The position numbers and the translations under genes were made by a program. Under the pieces are notes generated by a model that ran no database searches, had not been told where the DNA came from, and was given only the letters and a program-made list of their open reading frames with translations. From JBFELU01 sp041572755 (lineage in GTDB: Bacteria; Actinomycetota; Acidimicrobiia; Spongiisociales; UBA11373), in the NCBI GenBank assembly GCA_041572755.1, contig JBFFRY010000017.1:1-53072 (forward strand): 53,072 nt of DNA. Direction: 5' to 3'. This document shows, in pieces, positions 24,985-32,864 of this stretch (its first letter is position 1; every line of letters begins with the position of its first letter).

Positions 24985-26106
24985 TCAGTCGTCGCCGAGC
25001 GTGAAGGTGGCCCGGACGACGGTCCCCTGATCGTGGGCGCTCTCAACGCCGAACGATCCGCCGCCCTCGGCGACCCGGGCCGCCATGTTGGCCAGACCCA
25101 TGCCCGAGCCGGGCTCCGAGGGATCGAACCCCTTGCCGTCGTCGGAGACCGAGACGACCGCCTGGTTGGCTCCGCAGCCGACCCTGATGTCGATCTTGTC
25201 GGCTTCGGCGTGGCGGAGCGCATTCGAGAGTGCCTCTTTGACGGTCTGGATCAGCTCGTCGGCGATCTCGCGCGACACCAGGTCCGGGGGGCACGAGACC
25301 TCCAGCGACACCTTCGCCGGATAGGGGGCGGCGAGGTGCCCCACCAGTTCGGCCAGCTCCCGCTGCAGGTTGGGCCGCGCCCAGACGGGCGGACGGAGAT
25401 CGAAGATGTAGCGGCGCAGCGAGCCGATCGTCTCGTCGAGCTGGTCGATCGCCTCGTCGAGGCGGTCCCGAACCGCCTCCGGCTGCCGGTCGATGAGCCG
25501 GACGGCAGCCTGGAGCCCGAGGCCGACGGCGAACAGGTCCTGGATGATCGAATCGTGCAGGTCTCGGGCGATGCGCTCCCGGTCCTCCAGCAGCGCGGCC
25601 CGCCGCAACCGATCCTGGAGGCGGAGGGTCGAGATCGCCGATCCCGCCGTCACGGCGAGGAACTCCACGAGTATCTCGTCCTCTTCGGTGAAGCCCCCCT
25701 CCTTGTCGGTCAGGTAGAGGTTGCCGAAGACTCGTTCCCCGACTTTGACCGGAACCCCGAGAAACGACTTCATCTCCGGGTGCGCTCCGGGGAAGCCGCT
25801 GAAATCGATGTGCTGGCTGACGTCGTCTATGCGAATCGTCGATCCGGTGATCGCACCGAGCACCCCCACCCCCTTCGGCGGGCCGCCGATCCCGGCGGCA
25901 TCGGCTTCACCTATGCCCGAGTGGATGAAGTCGATGAGCCCGCCGTGGTCTCCGAACACCCCCAGGGCGGCGAAGCGGGCCCTGGTGATGTCGCGAGCGA
26001 ACTCGACGGTGGATCGGAGGACCCCCGCCAGTTCGACCTGGCCGACGACGCTGGCGGCCCCCTCGACTAACCCGGCAATGCGATCCGGGGTGAATCCGCT
26101 GGTCAC
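24985..26106 (-). CDS. GAF-domain sensor histidine kinase, DosS/DevS-like
   Basis: The 373-residue soluble kinase has one GAF domain (about 25-165), a HisKA_3 dimerization domain with phospho-acceptor H184 in 'ERIARDLHDSIIQDLF', and a HATPase domain with 'EALSNALRHA' and 'GSGMGLANMA'. The GAF segment 'GFPGAHPEMKSFLGVPV' aligns with mycobacterial DosS around its heme ligand H149, placing H109 at that position (DosS sequence recalled, not searched). It may therefore bind heme and sense O2, NO, CO or redox state. DosS has two GAF domains; here there is one. GTG 26106 fits a leaderless promoter. The probable partner regulator is divergently transcribed 88 nt away. Confidence 0.9.
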   Translation of the reverse strand: MTSGFTPDRIAGLVEGAASVVGQVELAGVLRSTVEFARDITRARFAALGVFGDHGGLIDFIHSGIGEADAAGIGGPPKGVGVLGAITGSTIRIDDVSQHIDFSGFPGAHPEMKSFLGVPVKVGERVFGNLYLTDKEGGFTEEDEILVEFLAVTAGSAISTLRLQDRLRRAALLEDRERIARDLHDSIIQDLFAVGLGLQAAVRLIDRQPEAVRDRLDEAIDQLDETIGSLRRYIFDLRPPVWARPNLQRELAELVGHLAAPYPAKVSLEVSCPPDLVSREIADELIQTVKEALSNALRHAEADKIDIRVGCGANQAVVSVSDDGKGFDPSEPGSGMGLANMAARVAEGGGSFGVESAHDQGTVVRATFTLGDD

Positions 26107-26114
26107 GGGGCGCC

Positions 26115-26120
26115 ATCCTA
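26115..26120 (-). promoter_or_regulatory. -10 element TAGGAT of the kinase gene, apparently leaderless
   Basis: Reads TAGGAT on the minus strand, eight bases before GTG 26106. Confidence 0.5.
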
Positions 26121-26123
26121 CTT

Positions 26124-26137
26124 GGGACTTTTGGCCG
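26124..26137. promoter_or_regulatory. Partial DosR-box-like palindrome
   Basis: GGGACTTTTGGCCG matches 11 of 14 core positions of the mycobacterial DosR box (GGGACTTTAGTCCC). The left half is perfect and the right half degenerate. It lies between the divergent kinase and regulator promoters, directly behind the kinase -10 and about 57-70 nt upstream of the regulator start, where an autoregulatory site would be expected. The consensus is from memory. Confidence 0.4.
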
Positions 26138-26182
26138 GTCCGTCCGGGTCATCGGCCTCAGAGCGCAACGGCGTCGTCCCGG

Positions 26183-26188
26183 TATGGT
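26183..26188 (+). promoter_or_regulatory. -10 element TATGGT of the regulator operon, apparently leaderless
   Basis: Hexamer six bases upstream of ATG 26195; no ribosome site. Confidence 0.5.
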
Positions 26189-26194
26189 GACGTC

Positions 26195-26872
26195 ATGGCG
26201 GAGACGCTCAAGATCGAATTGGTGGACGACCACGAAGTGGTTCGCCAGGGCCTCAAGGCTCTGCTGGACGCCGAGGACGGCATAAGCGTCGTCGGCGAGG
26301 CGGGCACGGTGGCCGAGGCCATCCGGCGGGTCGGCTACGACAGTCCGGACGTGGTCGTGCTCGACGTGCGTCTCCCCGACGGGAGCGGCATCGAGGCATG
26401 CCGGGAGATCCGGGCTCGGTGGCCCAACATCAAGGTGCTGATGCTGACGTCCTTCGCCGACGACGAGGCACTCTTCTCGTCGATCATGGCGGGTGCCTCG
26501 GGGTACGTGCTCAAACAGATCAAGGGTTCAGACCTCATTGAGAGCGTGCGCAAGGTGGGCCGGGGGGAGTCGCTGCTGGATCCCGAGATGACCGAACGGG
26601 TCTTCCGCAGGATCCGCGGGGAGGAACCCGACGACCCCCTGCTGGCCCGTCTCTCCAACCAGGAGCGCAAGATTCTCGACCTGATCGCAGAGGGACTCAC
26701 CAACCGTGAGATCGCCGAACGGATGTTCCTCGCCGAGAAGACGGTCAAGAACTACGTCTCCAACGTGCTCGCCAAGCTCGACATGAGCCGCCGCAGCGAG
26801 GCCGCCGCCTATGCCGCCCGGCTCGAGGCGCAGCGTCGCCACCGCTATCCCCCGGAGACGTGGCCGTCGTGA
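26195..26872 (+). CDS. NarL/FixJ-type response regulator, DosR/DevR-like
   Basis: The 225-residue regulator has a receiver domain with acidic pocket 'DDHE', phospho-acceptor D57 ('VVVLDVRLPDG') and conserved K109, then a LuxR-type helix-turn-helix. The C-terminal domain ('LIAEGLTNREIAERMFLAEK', then 'TVKNYVSNVLAKL') is strikingly close to mycobacterial DosR, including the Lys and Asn of 'TVKNYVS' that contact DNA in DosR. The start is the ATG six bases after a -10; upstream in-frame sequence is antisense to the kinase. Its stop overlaps the GTG of the universal stress protein gene, making it the head of a stress operon. Confidence 0.92.
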   Translation: MAETLKIELVDDHEVVRQGLKALLDAEDGISVVGEAGTVAEAIRRVGYDSPDVVVLDVRLPDGSGIEACREIRARWPNIKVLMLTSFADDEALFSSIMAGASGYVLKQIKGSDLIESVRKVGRGESLLDPEMTERVFRRIRGEEPDDPLLARLSNQERKILDLIAEGLTNREIAERMFLAEKTVKNYVSNVLAKLDMSRRSEAAAYAARLEAQRRHRYPPETWPS

Positions 26873-27294
26873 TCGTCGTCGTCGGCGTCGACGACACCGA
26901 TCGAAGCCTGATCGCCGCCCGCAAGGCCCTTCGGTTGGCCACCATGCTCGATGCCGAACTCCACGCCGTCTTCGTCGCCCACGTCCCGCCGGCCATGCTG
27001 GCGGTGCTCGCCGGAGTGCCGGCCGCAGCCGGAGAGTTCGCCGATGCACAGCGAGAGGGGGTGTGGGCCGGGGTCGGCCCACTCCTCGACGAGACCTCCG
27101 TTCCCGTGCATCGCATCGACCTGGAGGGCTACCCGGCCGACGCCCTGGTTGAATACGCACAGGACGTCGGTGCGGGTCTCATCGTGGTCGGGAGCCGCGG
27201 CCGCGGCGACCTCGCATCGCTGGTGCTGGGCAGCACCAGCCATCGGGTCGTCAACCAAGCCCCGTGCGACGTCCTCATCGCCAAAGGGGACTAA
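26869..27294 (+). CDS. Universal stress protein (UspA family)
   Basis: The 141-residue protein is a single Usp domain of the ATP-binding class. 'VVVGVDDTDRS' forms the first strand and loop, and 'GSRGRGDLASLVLGSTS' is the G-x2-G-x9-G-S/T nucleotide motif near the C-terminus. I prefer GTG 26869, which overlaps the regulator stop (GTGA) and has GGAG 11 nt upstream; GTG 26860, three codons earlier, is possible. Usp genes are prominent members of the mycobacterial DosR regulon, which fits the context. They usually help survival in hypoxia or stasis. Confidence 0.9.
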   Translation: MIVVVGVDDTDRSLIAARKALRLATMLDAELHAVFVAHVPPAMLAVLAGVPAAAGEFADAQREGVWAGVGPLLDETSVPVHRIDLEGYPADALVEYAQDVGAGLIVVGSRGRGDLASLVLGSTSHRVVNQAPCDVLIAKGD

Positions 27295-27316
27295 GCGAGG
27301 GGACGAGGAGACGGCC

Positions 27317-27982
27317 ATGAAGGTGCGGGACATCATGACCACCGACCCGGTCAGCGTGCGGCCGGAAACCCTGTTGAAGGAGGCGGCTCGGCTCATGGTC
27401 CGCCACAAGATCAGCGGGCTCCCGGTCGTCGATGCCGAGGGTCGCATCGTCGGCATCGTCACCGAGGGAGACTTTCTCAGGCAGGAGGCCACCCGCGACC
27501 GCCCCTACCGGATGAGCCTCCTGGACGCCCTCTTCGGCGAAGGCGAGCCGCAAGGTCCGTCCGCCGAGATGGTCGGGGAGGTCATGACCGAGAAGGTCAC
27601 GACGATCACCCCGGAGGCGACGCTGGGGGAGGCGGCCCGGATCATGGCGAGCCGCAACGTCAAGAGGCTGCCGGTGATCAGCGCGGAGGGCGCCGTGGAG
27701 GGAATCATCAGCCGCGCCGACGTCGTCAACGCGTTCACCAAGCCCGATGACGTGATCGAAGACGAGATCCGCGAGGATGTCATCCGGCGGTTGCTCTTCC
27801 TCGATCCGGACGGCGTCGACGTCACTGTCGCCGACGGCGTAGTCCATCTCGGCGGTGAACTCGAGAGCCGTACCGAGGTCCACTTGCTCGAGGAACTCAG
27901 CCGGCGTATCTCGGGTGTGGTGCGGGTCGATAGCGACATGACGTATCAGGTCGACGATCGCAAGCTCAACAGCGCCGGCTGA
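27317..27982 (+). CDS. CBS-domain pair protein with C-terminal BON domain
   Basis: The 221-residue protein has two CBS domains (about 7-60, 'MTTDPVSVRPETLLKEAARL'; about 88-140, 'MTEKVTTITPEATLGEAARI') forming a Bateman module, which usually binds adenine nucleotides. A BON domain follows (about 150-213, 'VTVADGVVHLGGELESRTE'), associated with membrane or phospholipid contact. It may be an energy-state sensor located at the membrane. ATG 27317 is preferred; it begins 'MKVRDIMTTDP' and follows ACGAGGAG. It is 22 nt after the Usp gene and one base before the hydrolase gene. Hrp1, a CBS protein, belongs to the Dos regulon of M. tuberculosis. Confidence 0.92.
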   Translation: MKVRDIMTTDPVSVRPETLLKEAARLMVRHKISGLPVVDAEGRIVGIVTEGDFLRQEATRDRPYRMSLLDALFGEGEPQGPSAEMVGEVMTEKVTTITPEATLGEAARIMASRNVKRLPVISAEGAVEGIISRADVVNAFTKPDDVIEDEIREDVIRRLLFLDPDGVDVTVADGVVHLGGELESRTEVHLLEELSRRISGVVRVDSDMTYQVDDRKLNSAG

Positions 27983-27983
27983 C

Positions 27984-28817
27984 GTGCCGCCGATCGTCAG
28001 CCACGACGGCCTGCCGATCGCGGTGCTGCGGCGGGTCGGACCGATGCCGGGGCCCCATCTCGTCGTGGTGCATGCCACGGGATTCTGCAAGGAGACCTGG
28101 CTCCCGATGCTCGACGGGGTTCTGTCGGAACACTCGTTCCTCGCCATCGATCAGCGGGGTCACGGTGACTCGGCGGCACCGGATCCGCCGTTCGACTGGT
28201 GGGACCTCGGGCGGGATGTGCTGACCGCCGTCGCCGCGGTCGGCTGGGAGGAGCCGGTGGGGATCGGCCACTCGTCCGGAGCTGCGGCACTGGCGATGGC
28301 GGAGATCATGGAACCGGGAACCTTCCGTTCGCTGGTCCTCGTCGAGCCGATCATCTTCCCCGGTCCGTTCGTGCGGATCGAGGACAACCCCATGGCGGAA
28401 ACCGCCCGTCGCCGTCGAAGGACGTTCGGCTCGGCATCGGAGGCATTCGCCTCATACGCCGGCCGCGGGCCCTTCGCAGGATGGGACGACGAAGCGCTCC
28501 GGGCCTACGTCGCGCACGGATTTCGCCCGGAGGGCGATTCCTGGGCTCTGAAGTGCCATCCGGACGTCGAGGCCGAGTTCTACCGTTCGGCCACCGTTCA
28601 CGGTGCCTGGGATCGACTCGGGGAGATCGGGTGCCCGGTCCTGCTCGTGGCCGGAGCGGGATCGGAGAGCCACCCCGGCTCCTTCGTCGAACAGCAGGCG
28701 AGCCGGTTCCCCGATGTCGGCGTCAGGACGGTTCCCGATGCGACCCACTTCGTGCCGATGGAGCAGCCCGAGGTCCTCGGATCCATGATCGCCGGAATGG
28801 TGGGGGCAGGCAGCTAG
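27984..28817 (+). CDS. Alpha/beta hydrolase
   Basis: The 277-residue protein has the alpha/beta-hydrolase fold: oxyanion-type strand end 'VVVHATGFCKETW', nucleophile elbow 'GHSSGA' (S97), and the catalytic histidine in 'DATHFVPMEQP'. GTG 27984 lies one base after the CBS-BON stop, so it is the fourth gene of the regulator operon. It sits just before the menaquinone genes, where MenH (also an alpha/beta hydrolase) could be expected. Its 'HATGF' and 'GHSSG' loops are not those I associate with MenH, so I leave the function open (esterase, lactonase or epoxide hydrolase-like). Confidence 0.85.
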   Translation: MPPIVSHDGLPIAVLRRVGPMPGPHLVVVHATGFCKETWLPMLDGVLSEHSFLAIDQRGHGDSAAPDPPFDWWDLGRDVLTAVAAVGWEEPVGIGHSSGAAALAMAEIMEPGTFRSLVLVEPIIFPGPFVRIEDNPMAETARRRRRTFGSASEAFASYAGRGPFAGWDDEALRAYVAHGFRPEGDSWALKCHPDVEAEFYRSATVHGAWDRLGEIGCPVLLVAGAGSESHPGSFVEQQASRFPDVGVRTVPDATHFVPMEQPEVLGSMIAGMVGAGS

Positions 28818-28847
28818 TGGCCCGTCGGTTTGGATCCGGCTCCCCGG

Positions 28848-28853
28848 TATGCT
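28848..28853 (+). promoter_or_regulatory. -10 element TATGCT of menF, apparently leaderless
   Basis: Hexamer seven bases upstream of GTG 28861. An in-frame ATG at 28849 lies within the hexamer itself and is therefore unlikely to be the start. Confidence 0.5.
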
Positions 28854-28860
28854 CGCGCAC

Positions 28861-30165
28861 GTGCTGATTCCCCGACCGGCTCTCAACGAGATCGGCGAGG
28901 CCCTTCGAGGCGGCGCCTCCATTGCTTCGGTCTCCGTCGAGACCGATCCCCTCGACCTCGTTCGTGCCGGCGCCGCCGGCTTTGGGACCGCAGTCTTCTT
29001 CGCCTCTCCCGACGGCAAGTCGGTCGGGGGGCTCGGGATCGCCACCCAGGTGGCCGGGGCCGGGAGAAACCGATTCGACCAGCTGATCGAGGGCGCCGCC
29101 GGGCTGGCTCCGGAGGCCACCGCCCTGATCGTCTTCGCTTTCGATCAGGACGGTCCCACCGGTGAAGATTGGGAGGGATTCCCCTCCGCACTGCTCGTGG
29201 TGCCCCAGATCACGGTCGTGCGCGAGGCGGGTCGATCCCGGCTCACGATCGCCGTTCCACCGGGTGCAGATCCGGGGGCCGTGCTGGCGGCGGCCGCTTC
29301 GCTGCGGGTGCCGGGGCCGGCCGAGGCCCCACAGGGATCGGTTCACACCATCGAGTCGGTGCCGTCCGTCGACGACTGGCGCAGCTCCGTCGCCGACGCG
29401 CTCGGCGTCATCGAGAGTGGCGAACTGCAGAAGGTCGTGCTGGCCCGCACGGTCCGCATCGGCGTTGGTGCCCCGGTGGGGGTCTTCGAGGTGGCCTCGC
29501 TGCTGCGGGATCGCTTCCCGGGATGCCGGGTGTTCTGCTGGCAGCGGGGCGACGCCGCCGTCGTCGGCGCCAGCCCGGAACTGCTGGTCGCCAAGGAGGG
29601 CAACCGGTTCCACACCCTCGGGCTCGCCGGATCGGCGCCGCGGAGCCCCGTCCCGGAGGAGGATCGCCGGCTGGGGGAGGCCCTGCTGGCCAGTGCCAAG
29701 GACCGCGGAGAGCACCGCATCGTCGTCGACGAGATCGTGCGGCGTCTCCAACCTGTCGCGGAGATGATCGACATGCCGGCGACGCCCGTCGTCGAGCGTT
29801 TCGGGAACGTCCAGCATCTCGCCACGCCGATCGCCGGACGCATCCCCGACGGGGTCTCGGCTCTCGAACTCGCCGGCGCGTTGCATCCCACCCCCGCGGT
29901 CGGAGGCCACCCCACCCCCGCCGCTCTGGGGTTGATGAGCAAGCTCGAGATGATCGACCGAGGCTGGTACGCCGGTGGGCTCGGCTGGGTGGATGCGGCC
30001 GGCGATGGAGAGCTGGCGGTGGCGCTGCGCTGCGCCCTGGTGCGCGGCGAGACGGCCGTGTTGTTTGCGGGGAACGGCATCGTGGCCGGCTCGGATCCCG
30101 ATGCCGAGGTCGCCGAGACCAGGTTGAAGCTGAGCCCGCTCCTCGACTTGTTGACCGAGGCCTAG
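28861..30165 (+). CDS. menF: Isochorismate synthase MenF
   Basis: The 434-residue protein belongs to the chorismate-utilizing enzymes and converts chorismate to isochorismate, the first step of menaquinone synthesis. C-terminal family motifs are clear: 'GELQKVVLART', 'LAGSAPRSP', 'EHRIVVDEI', 'LHPTPAVGGHPT' and 'YAGGLGWVDAAGDGELAVALR'. The N-terminal 130 residues are variable, as usual. I choose GTG 28861 for the leaderless promoter; ATG 28849 would add four residues. The stop (TAG) overlaps the menD stop on the other strand through a shared CTAG. MenF rather than a siderophore EntC is supported by adjacent menD, menA, menB and menE. Confidence 0.92.
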   Translation: MLIPRPALNEIGEALRGGASIASVSVETDPLDLVRAGAAGFGTAVFFASPDGKSVGGLGIATQVAGAGRNRFDQLIEGAAGLAPEATALIVFAFDQDGPTGEDWEGFPSALLVVPQITVVREAGRSRLTIAVPPGADPGAVLAAAASLRVPGPAEAPQGSVHTIESVPSVDDWRSSVADALGVIESGELQKVVLARTVRIGVGAPVGVFEVASLLRDRFPGCRVFCWQRGDAAVVGASPELLVAKEGNRFHTLGLAGSAPRSPVPEEDRRLGEALLASAKDRGEHRIVVDEIVRRLQPVAEMIDMPATPVVERFGNVQHLATPIAGRIPDGVSALELAGALHPTPAVGGHPTPAALGLMSKLEMIDRGWYAGGLGWVDAAGDGELAVALRCALVRGETAVLFAGNGIVAGSDPDAEVAETRLKLSPLLDLLTEA

Positions 30166-31946
30166 AGACCCGCGCTCTCGAGGGCAGCAGCGGCGGCGGC
30201 CCGCAGCTCCGAGTGAACCCCGACGTTGTCGCGGCGGTCGGTTCGAACTTCCAGGAGCCGGGGCCCGTGGGGTCGGTCGGCGACTGCGGCTTCGAGTTCC
30301 CCGGGGTCGCCGACCTGCCGGGCCGCCACCCCGAGCGCCTCGGCGGCCGCCACGAAGTCCACGCCGTGGGGTGTTCCCCAGTGTCGCTCGAAGGTCTCGT
30401 CGGGGAATCCGGCTTGGGGGAGGAAGTGGAAGATCCCGCCACCGTCGTTGTTGATCACCACGACCAGGACGGGGATGTGGAGGCGGGCGGCGGTCGCCAG
30501 GGCGGTGAGATCGTGCAGCGCCGAGAGGTCGCCGGCGAGGAGGTACGTGGTACCGATCTCGGCAGCGGCGATCCCCAGACCGGAACTGATGAACCCGTCG
30601 ACTCCGTTGGCGCCCCGGTTCGATGTGATCCACACCGATCGCTCCGTCGACGGGAACATCAGATCGACGTCGCGGATCGGCATGGAGGAAGCGGTGTGGA
30701 GGACCGAGCCGTCGGGGATCGTTTCGGCCATCGCCCGCACCACACCGGGCTCGTTCGGGAACGGCTGGGCCCGGGCGGTGTCGGCGAGCGCTCGAGCCGC
30801 CGCAGCGTCGGCCGCCGTCCAGCGGTCGGTCCAATCCTGGGGGGCCGGTGCGGTGTCGAGTCCGGCAAACAATGTTGCGGGGTCGGCATTCAGGTGGCCG
30901 ATCGATCCGGTCGGGTCGCGCCATCCGGTGGGATCGACGGCGATCTGAGCCACCGACGGGTTGGCGTCGAGCCAGGCCCAGATGGGCTTGGAGGTGGGGA
31001 GGGCCCCGACCCGGAGCACCACTTCGGGCCGGGCGCGATCCCAGAAGCCCGCAGTGGCGAGCACGTCACCGGTGGCCACCACCCGGGAGCGGTCGTGGGG
31101 ACCGGCCCTGAGCCGCGAGAGAGGATCGGCAACGATCGGGATGCCCGTCCGGGCCGCCCAGGCACCGAGCACCCCGGGGAGCTCCGGGTCGTCCTGGGGT
31201 CCGCACACGACCAGGGTGCGGCGGCCGCCGATCGATTCGGAGAGGGATTCCGTCGGGTCGGTGGGGACGCCCGGCGGCGGGTGTCGCGGGTCGGGTGTCT
31301 GATCCGACTGCGCAGGGGCCCCGGTCGGGATCAGGGGTTCCCGAAAGCGCACGTTGAGGTGGACCGGTCCCGGGGGGTGTGAGAGGGCGGCCGCCACCAG
31401 CTCCTCGGCCAAGTCGACCGGGCTGATGGCATCGTCTTCCGCCTCGACGTCGGCGCTCCACTTGGGGTTGGTGGCGTAGAGATCCCGTTGGTCGATGGTC
31501 TGCGGAGCCCCCGTGCCCAGCAGATCGGTGGGGCGATCGGCGGTGAGCGCGACGAGGGGGACTCTTCCGTAGCGGGCCTCGATCATTGCCGGATAGAGCT
31601 CGGCGACCGCGGTCCCGGACGTGCAGCACACCACGACCGGCATCCCGGTGGCCTTGGCCAACCCCAAGGCGAAGAAGGCCGCCGACCGCTCGTCGTGGTG
31701 GCTCCAGTCCCGGAGGTGCTCGGTCAAGGCGAGTGTCAGAGGCGTGTTCCGAGAACCGGGGGTGACCGCGGCGTGCCGGACACCCAGTCGTGCCAGGGCA
31801 GCAACCAACGAGGTGGCGAAGGTGAAGTTGCGGTCGATCGCGAAACGATACTCCCAAGAATCGAGCCGACCCCTCGGGGCCGGCTCCAGATCGATTTGTG
31901 GTCGGTGATCAGACCGTCCATGTTGAGCAGCAGTGCGAATGATCAT
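30162..31946 (-). CDS. menD: 2-succinyl-5-enolpyruvyl-6-hydroxy-3-cyclohexene-1-carboxylate synthase MenD
   Basis: This ThDP-dependent enzyme joins isochorismate and 2-oxoglutarate in menaquinone synthesis. Visible features are 'TPGSRNTPLTLAL', the catalytic-Glu region 'DERSAAFFALGLAK', and the ThDP/Mg site 'LLAGDLSALHD...INNDGGG'. The family normally begins at about 'DRNFTFATSLVAAL', residue 38 of this frame. The only ATG (31946) adds 36 unrelated residues, and no GTG or TTG lies between. An ATC at 31838, six bases after a TATCGT hexamer, matches the leaderless pattern and gives a family-like N-terminus (558 residues). The true start is therefore uncertain. It is co-oriented with menB and menA. 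Confidence 0.93.
   Translation of the reverse strand: MIIRTAAQHGRSDHRPQIDLEPAPRGRLDSWEYRFAIDRNFTFATSLVAALARLGVRHAAVTPGSRNTPLTLALTEHLRDWSHHDERSAAFFALGLAKATGMPVVVCCTSGTAVAELYPAMIEARYGRVPLVALTADRPTDLLGTGAPQTIDQRDLYATNPKWSADVEAEDDAISPVDLAEELVAAALSHPPGPVHLNVRFREPLIPTGAPAQSDQTPDPRHPPPGVPTDPTESLSESIGGRRTLVVCGPQDDPELPGVLGAWAARTGIPIVADPLSRLRAGPHDRSRVVATGDVLATAGFWDRARPEVVLRVGALPTSKPIWAWLDANPSVAQIAVDPTGWRDPTGSIGHLNADPATLFAGLDTAPAPQDWTDRWTAADAAAARALADTARAQPFPNEPGVVRAMAETIPDGSVLHTASSMPIRDVDLMFPSTERSVWITSNRGANGVDGFISSGLGIAAAEIGTTYLLAGDLSALHDLTALATAARLHIPVLVVVINNDGGGIFHFLPQAGFPDETFERHWGTPHGVDFVAAAEALGVAARQVGDPGELEAAVADRPHGPRLLEVRTDRRDNVGVHSELRAAAAAALESAGL
31845..31850 (-). promoter_or_regulatory. -10-like TATCGT inside the 5' part of the menD frame
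   Basis: Reads TATCGT on the minus strand, six bases before the ATC codon at which MenD homology begins. Confidence 0.3.
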
Positions 31947-31994
31947 GCACCGCCGCTTCGATGGTGCATCGTCATTCCCGGCTCGAAGCTTGAG

Positions 31995-32864
31995 TCAGAG
32001 TGCGCAGCCGACGGCGACGAGAGCACCGACGGCGGCGTGGAGCCGGGCGTTCGCCTTGAGGGCGCCGATCAGGGCGGGCCCGGCGGTCTCCCGGGAGACG
32101 GTGGTCACGATGGGCACGGCGGCGGGGGCCGCCACCAGGCCGAGCAGGGCACCGCGCGGAACCCAGGCGGCGGCGCCGCACACGGTGAGCACTGCGAACG
32201 CCCCGTAGACGAGGATCCCGTAGAGGCGGCGGGTGCGTTCCCCGCCCAGGATGACGGCGAGGGTGCGCTTGCCGGCCGAGCGGTCGCCGTGGAGGTCGCG
32301 GACGTTGTTGGCCACGAGGATGGCGGTGACCAGCATGCCGATCGGCACGGCCAGCAACCAGGCGTCGAGCGGCGCGGATCGATCGTGAACGTAGCGGCTC
32401 CCCACGGTGGCAACCAGCCCGAAGAAGACGAAGACGAAGATCTCGCCGAACCCCCGGTAGCCGTAGGGTGCCGGACCGCCCGTGTAGCCGAGGGCGGCAG
32501 CGATCGAAGCCGCCCCGATGGCGATCACCACCCAGCCGGCGATCGCCGCCAGGTAGATCCCCCCGGCGACGGCGAGCCCGAAGACGAGCGCCACCCCCCA
32601 CCACATCGCCCGTTCGCTTATCAGCCCTGAGGCCACCGCCCGAGGGGGGCCGATTCGTCCGGCCGTGTCGACCCCGCGACGGGCATCGGAGGCGTCGTTG
32701 GCGAAGTTCACCCCGATGTTGATGAGGACCGCCGTCGGCAGGGCGACGGCCAGGGCATCCCAGCGAAAGACCCCCTCTCCGGCGGCGAGACCGGCACCCA
32801 CGAGAACCGGGGCGACCGCCGCCCACAGGGTCGGGGGGCGGGCCGCCAGCAGCCACGGATTCAC
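31995..32864 (-). CDS. menA: 1,4-dihydroxy-2-naphthoate polyprenyltransferase MenA
   Basis: The 289-residue integral membrane protein is a UbiA-family prenyltransferase with eight or nine hydrophobic segments. The two aspartate-rich prenyl-diphosphate/Mg sites are visible: 'NFANDASDARRGVD' in the first half and 'NNVRDLHGDRSAGKRTLAV' in the second. The family N-terminus 'NPWLLAARPPTLWAAVAPV' supports GTG 32864, which overlaps the menB stop by four bases (GTGA). MenA attaches the polyprenyl tail to dihydroxynaphthoate at the membrane. menD follows on the same strand. Confidence 0.94.
   Translation of the reverse strand: MNPWLLAARPPTLWAAVAPVLVGAGLAAGEGVFRWDALAVALPTAVLINIGVNFANDASDARRGVDTAGRIGPPRAVASGLISERAMWWGVALVFGLAVAGGIYLAAIAGWVVIAIGAASIAAALGYTGGPAPYGYRGFGEIFVFVFFGLVATVGSRYVHDRSAPLDAWLLAVPIGMLVTAILVANNVRDLHGDRSAGKRTLAVILGGERTRRLYGILVYGAFAVLTVCGAAAWVPRGALLGLVAAPAAVPIVTTVSRETAGPALIGALKANARLHAAVGALVAVGCAL

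Noticed and set aside
27284..27300. A second DosR-like half-site (GGGACTAA at 27287-27294)
   Set aside because: It coincides with the Gly-Asp-stop codons of the universal stress protein gene, and no right half follows.
27984..28817. Calling the alpha/beta hydrolase menH
   Set aside because: Position is suggestive, but the nucleophile and oxyanion loops are not those I associate with MenH, and the gene is transcribed with the stress operon.
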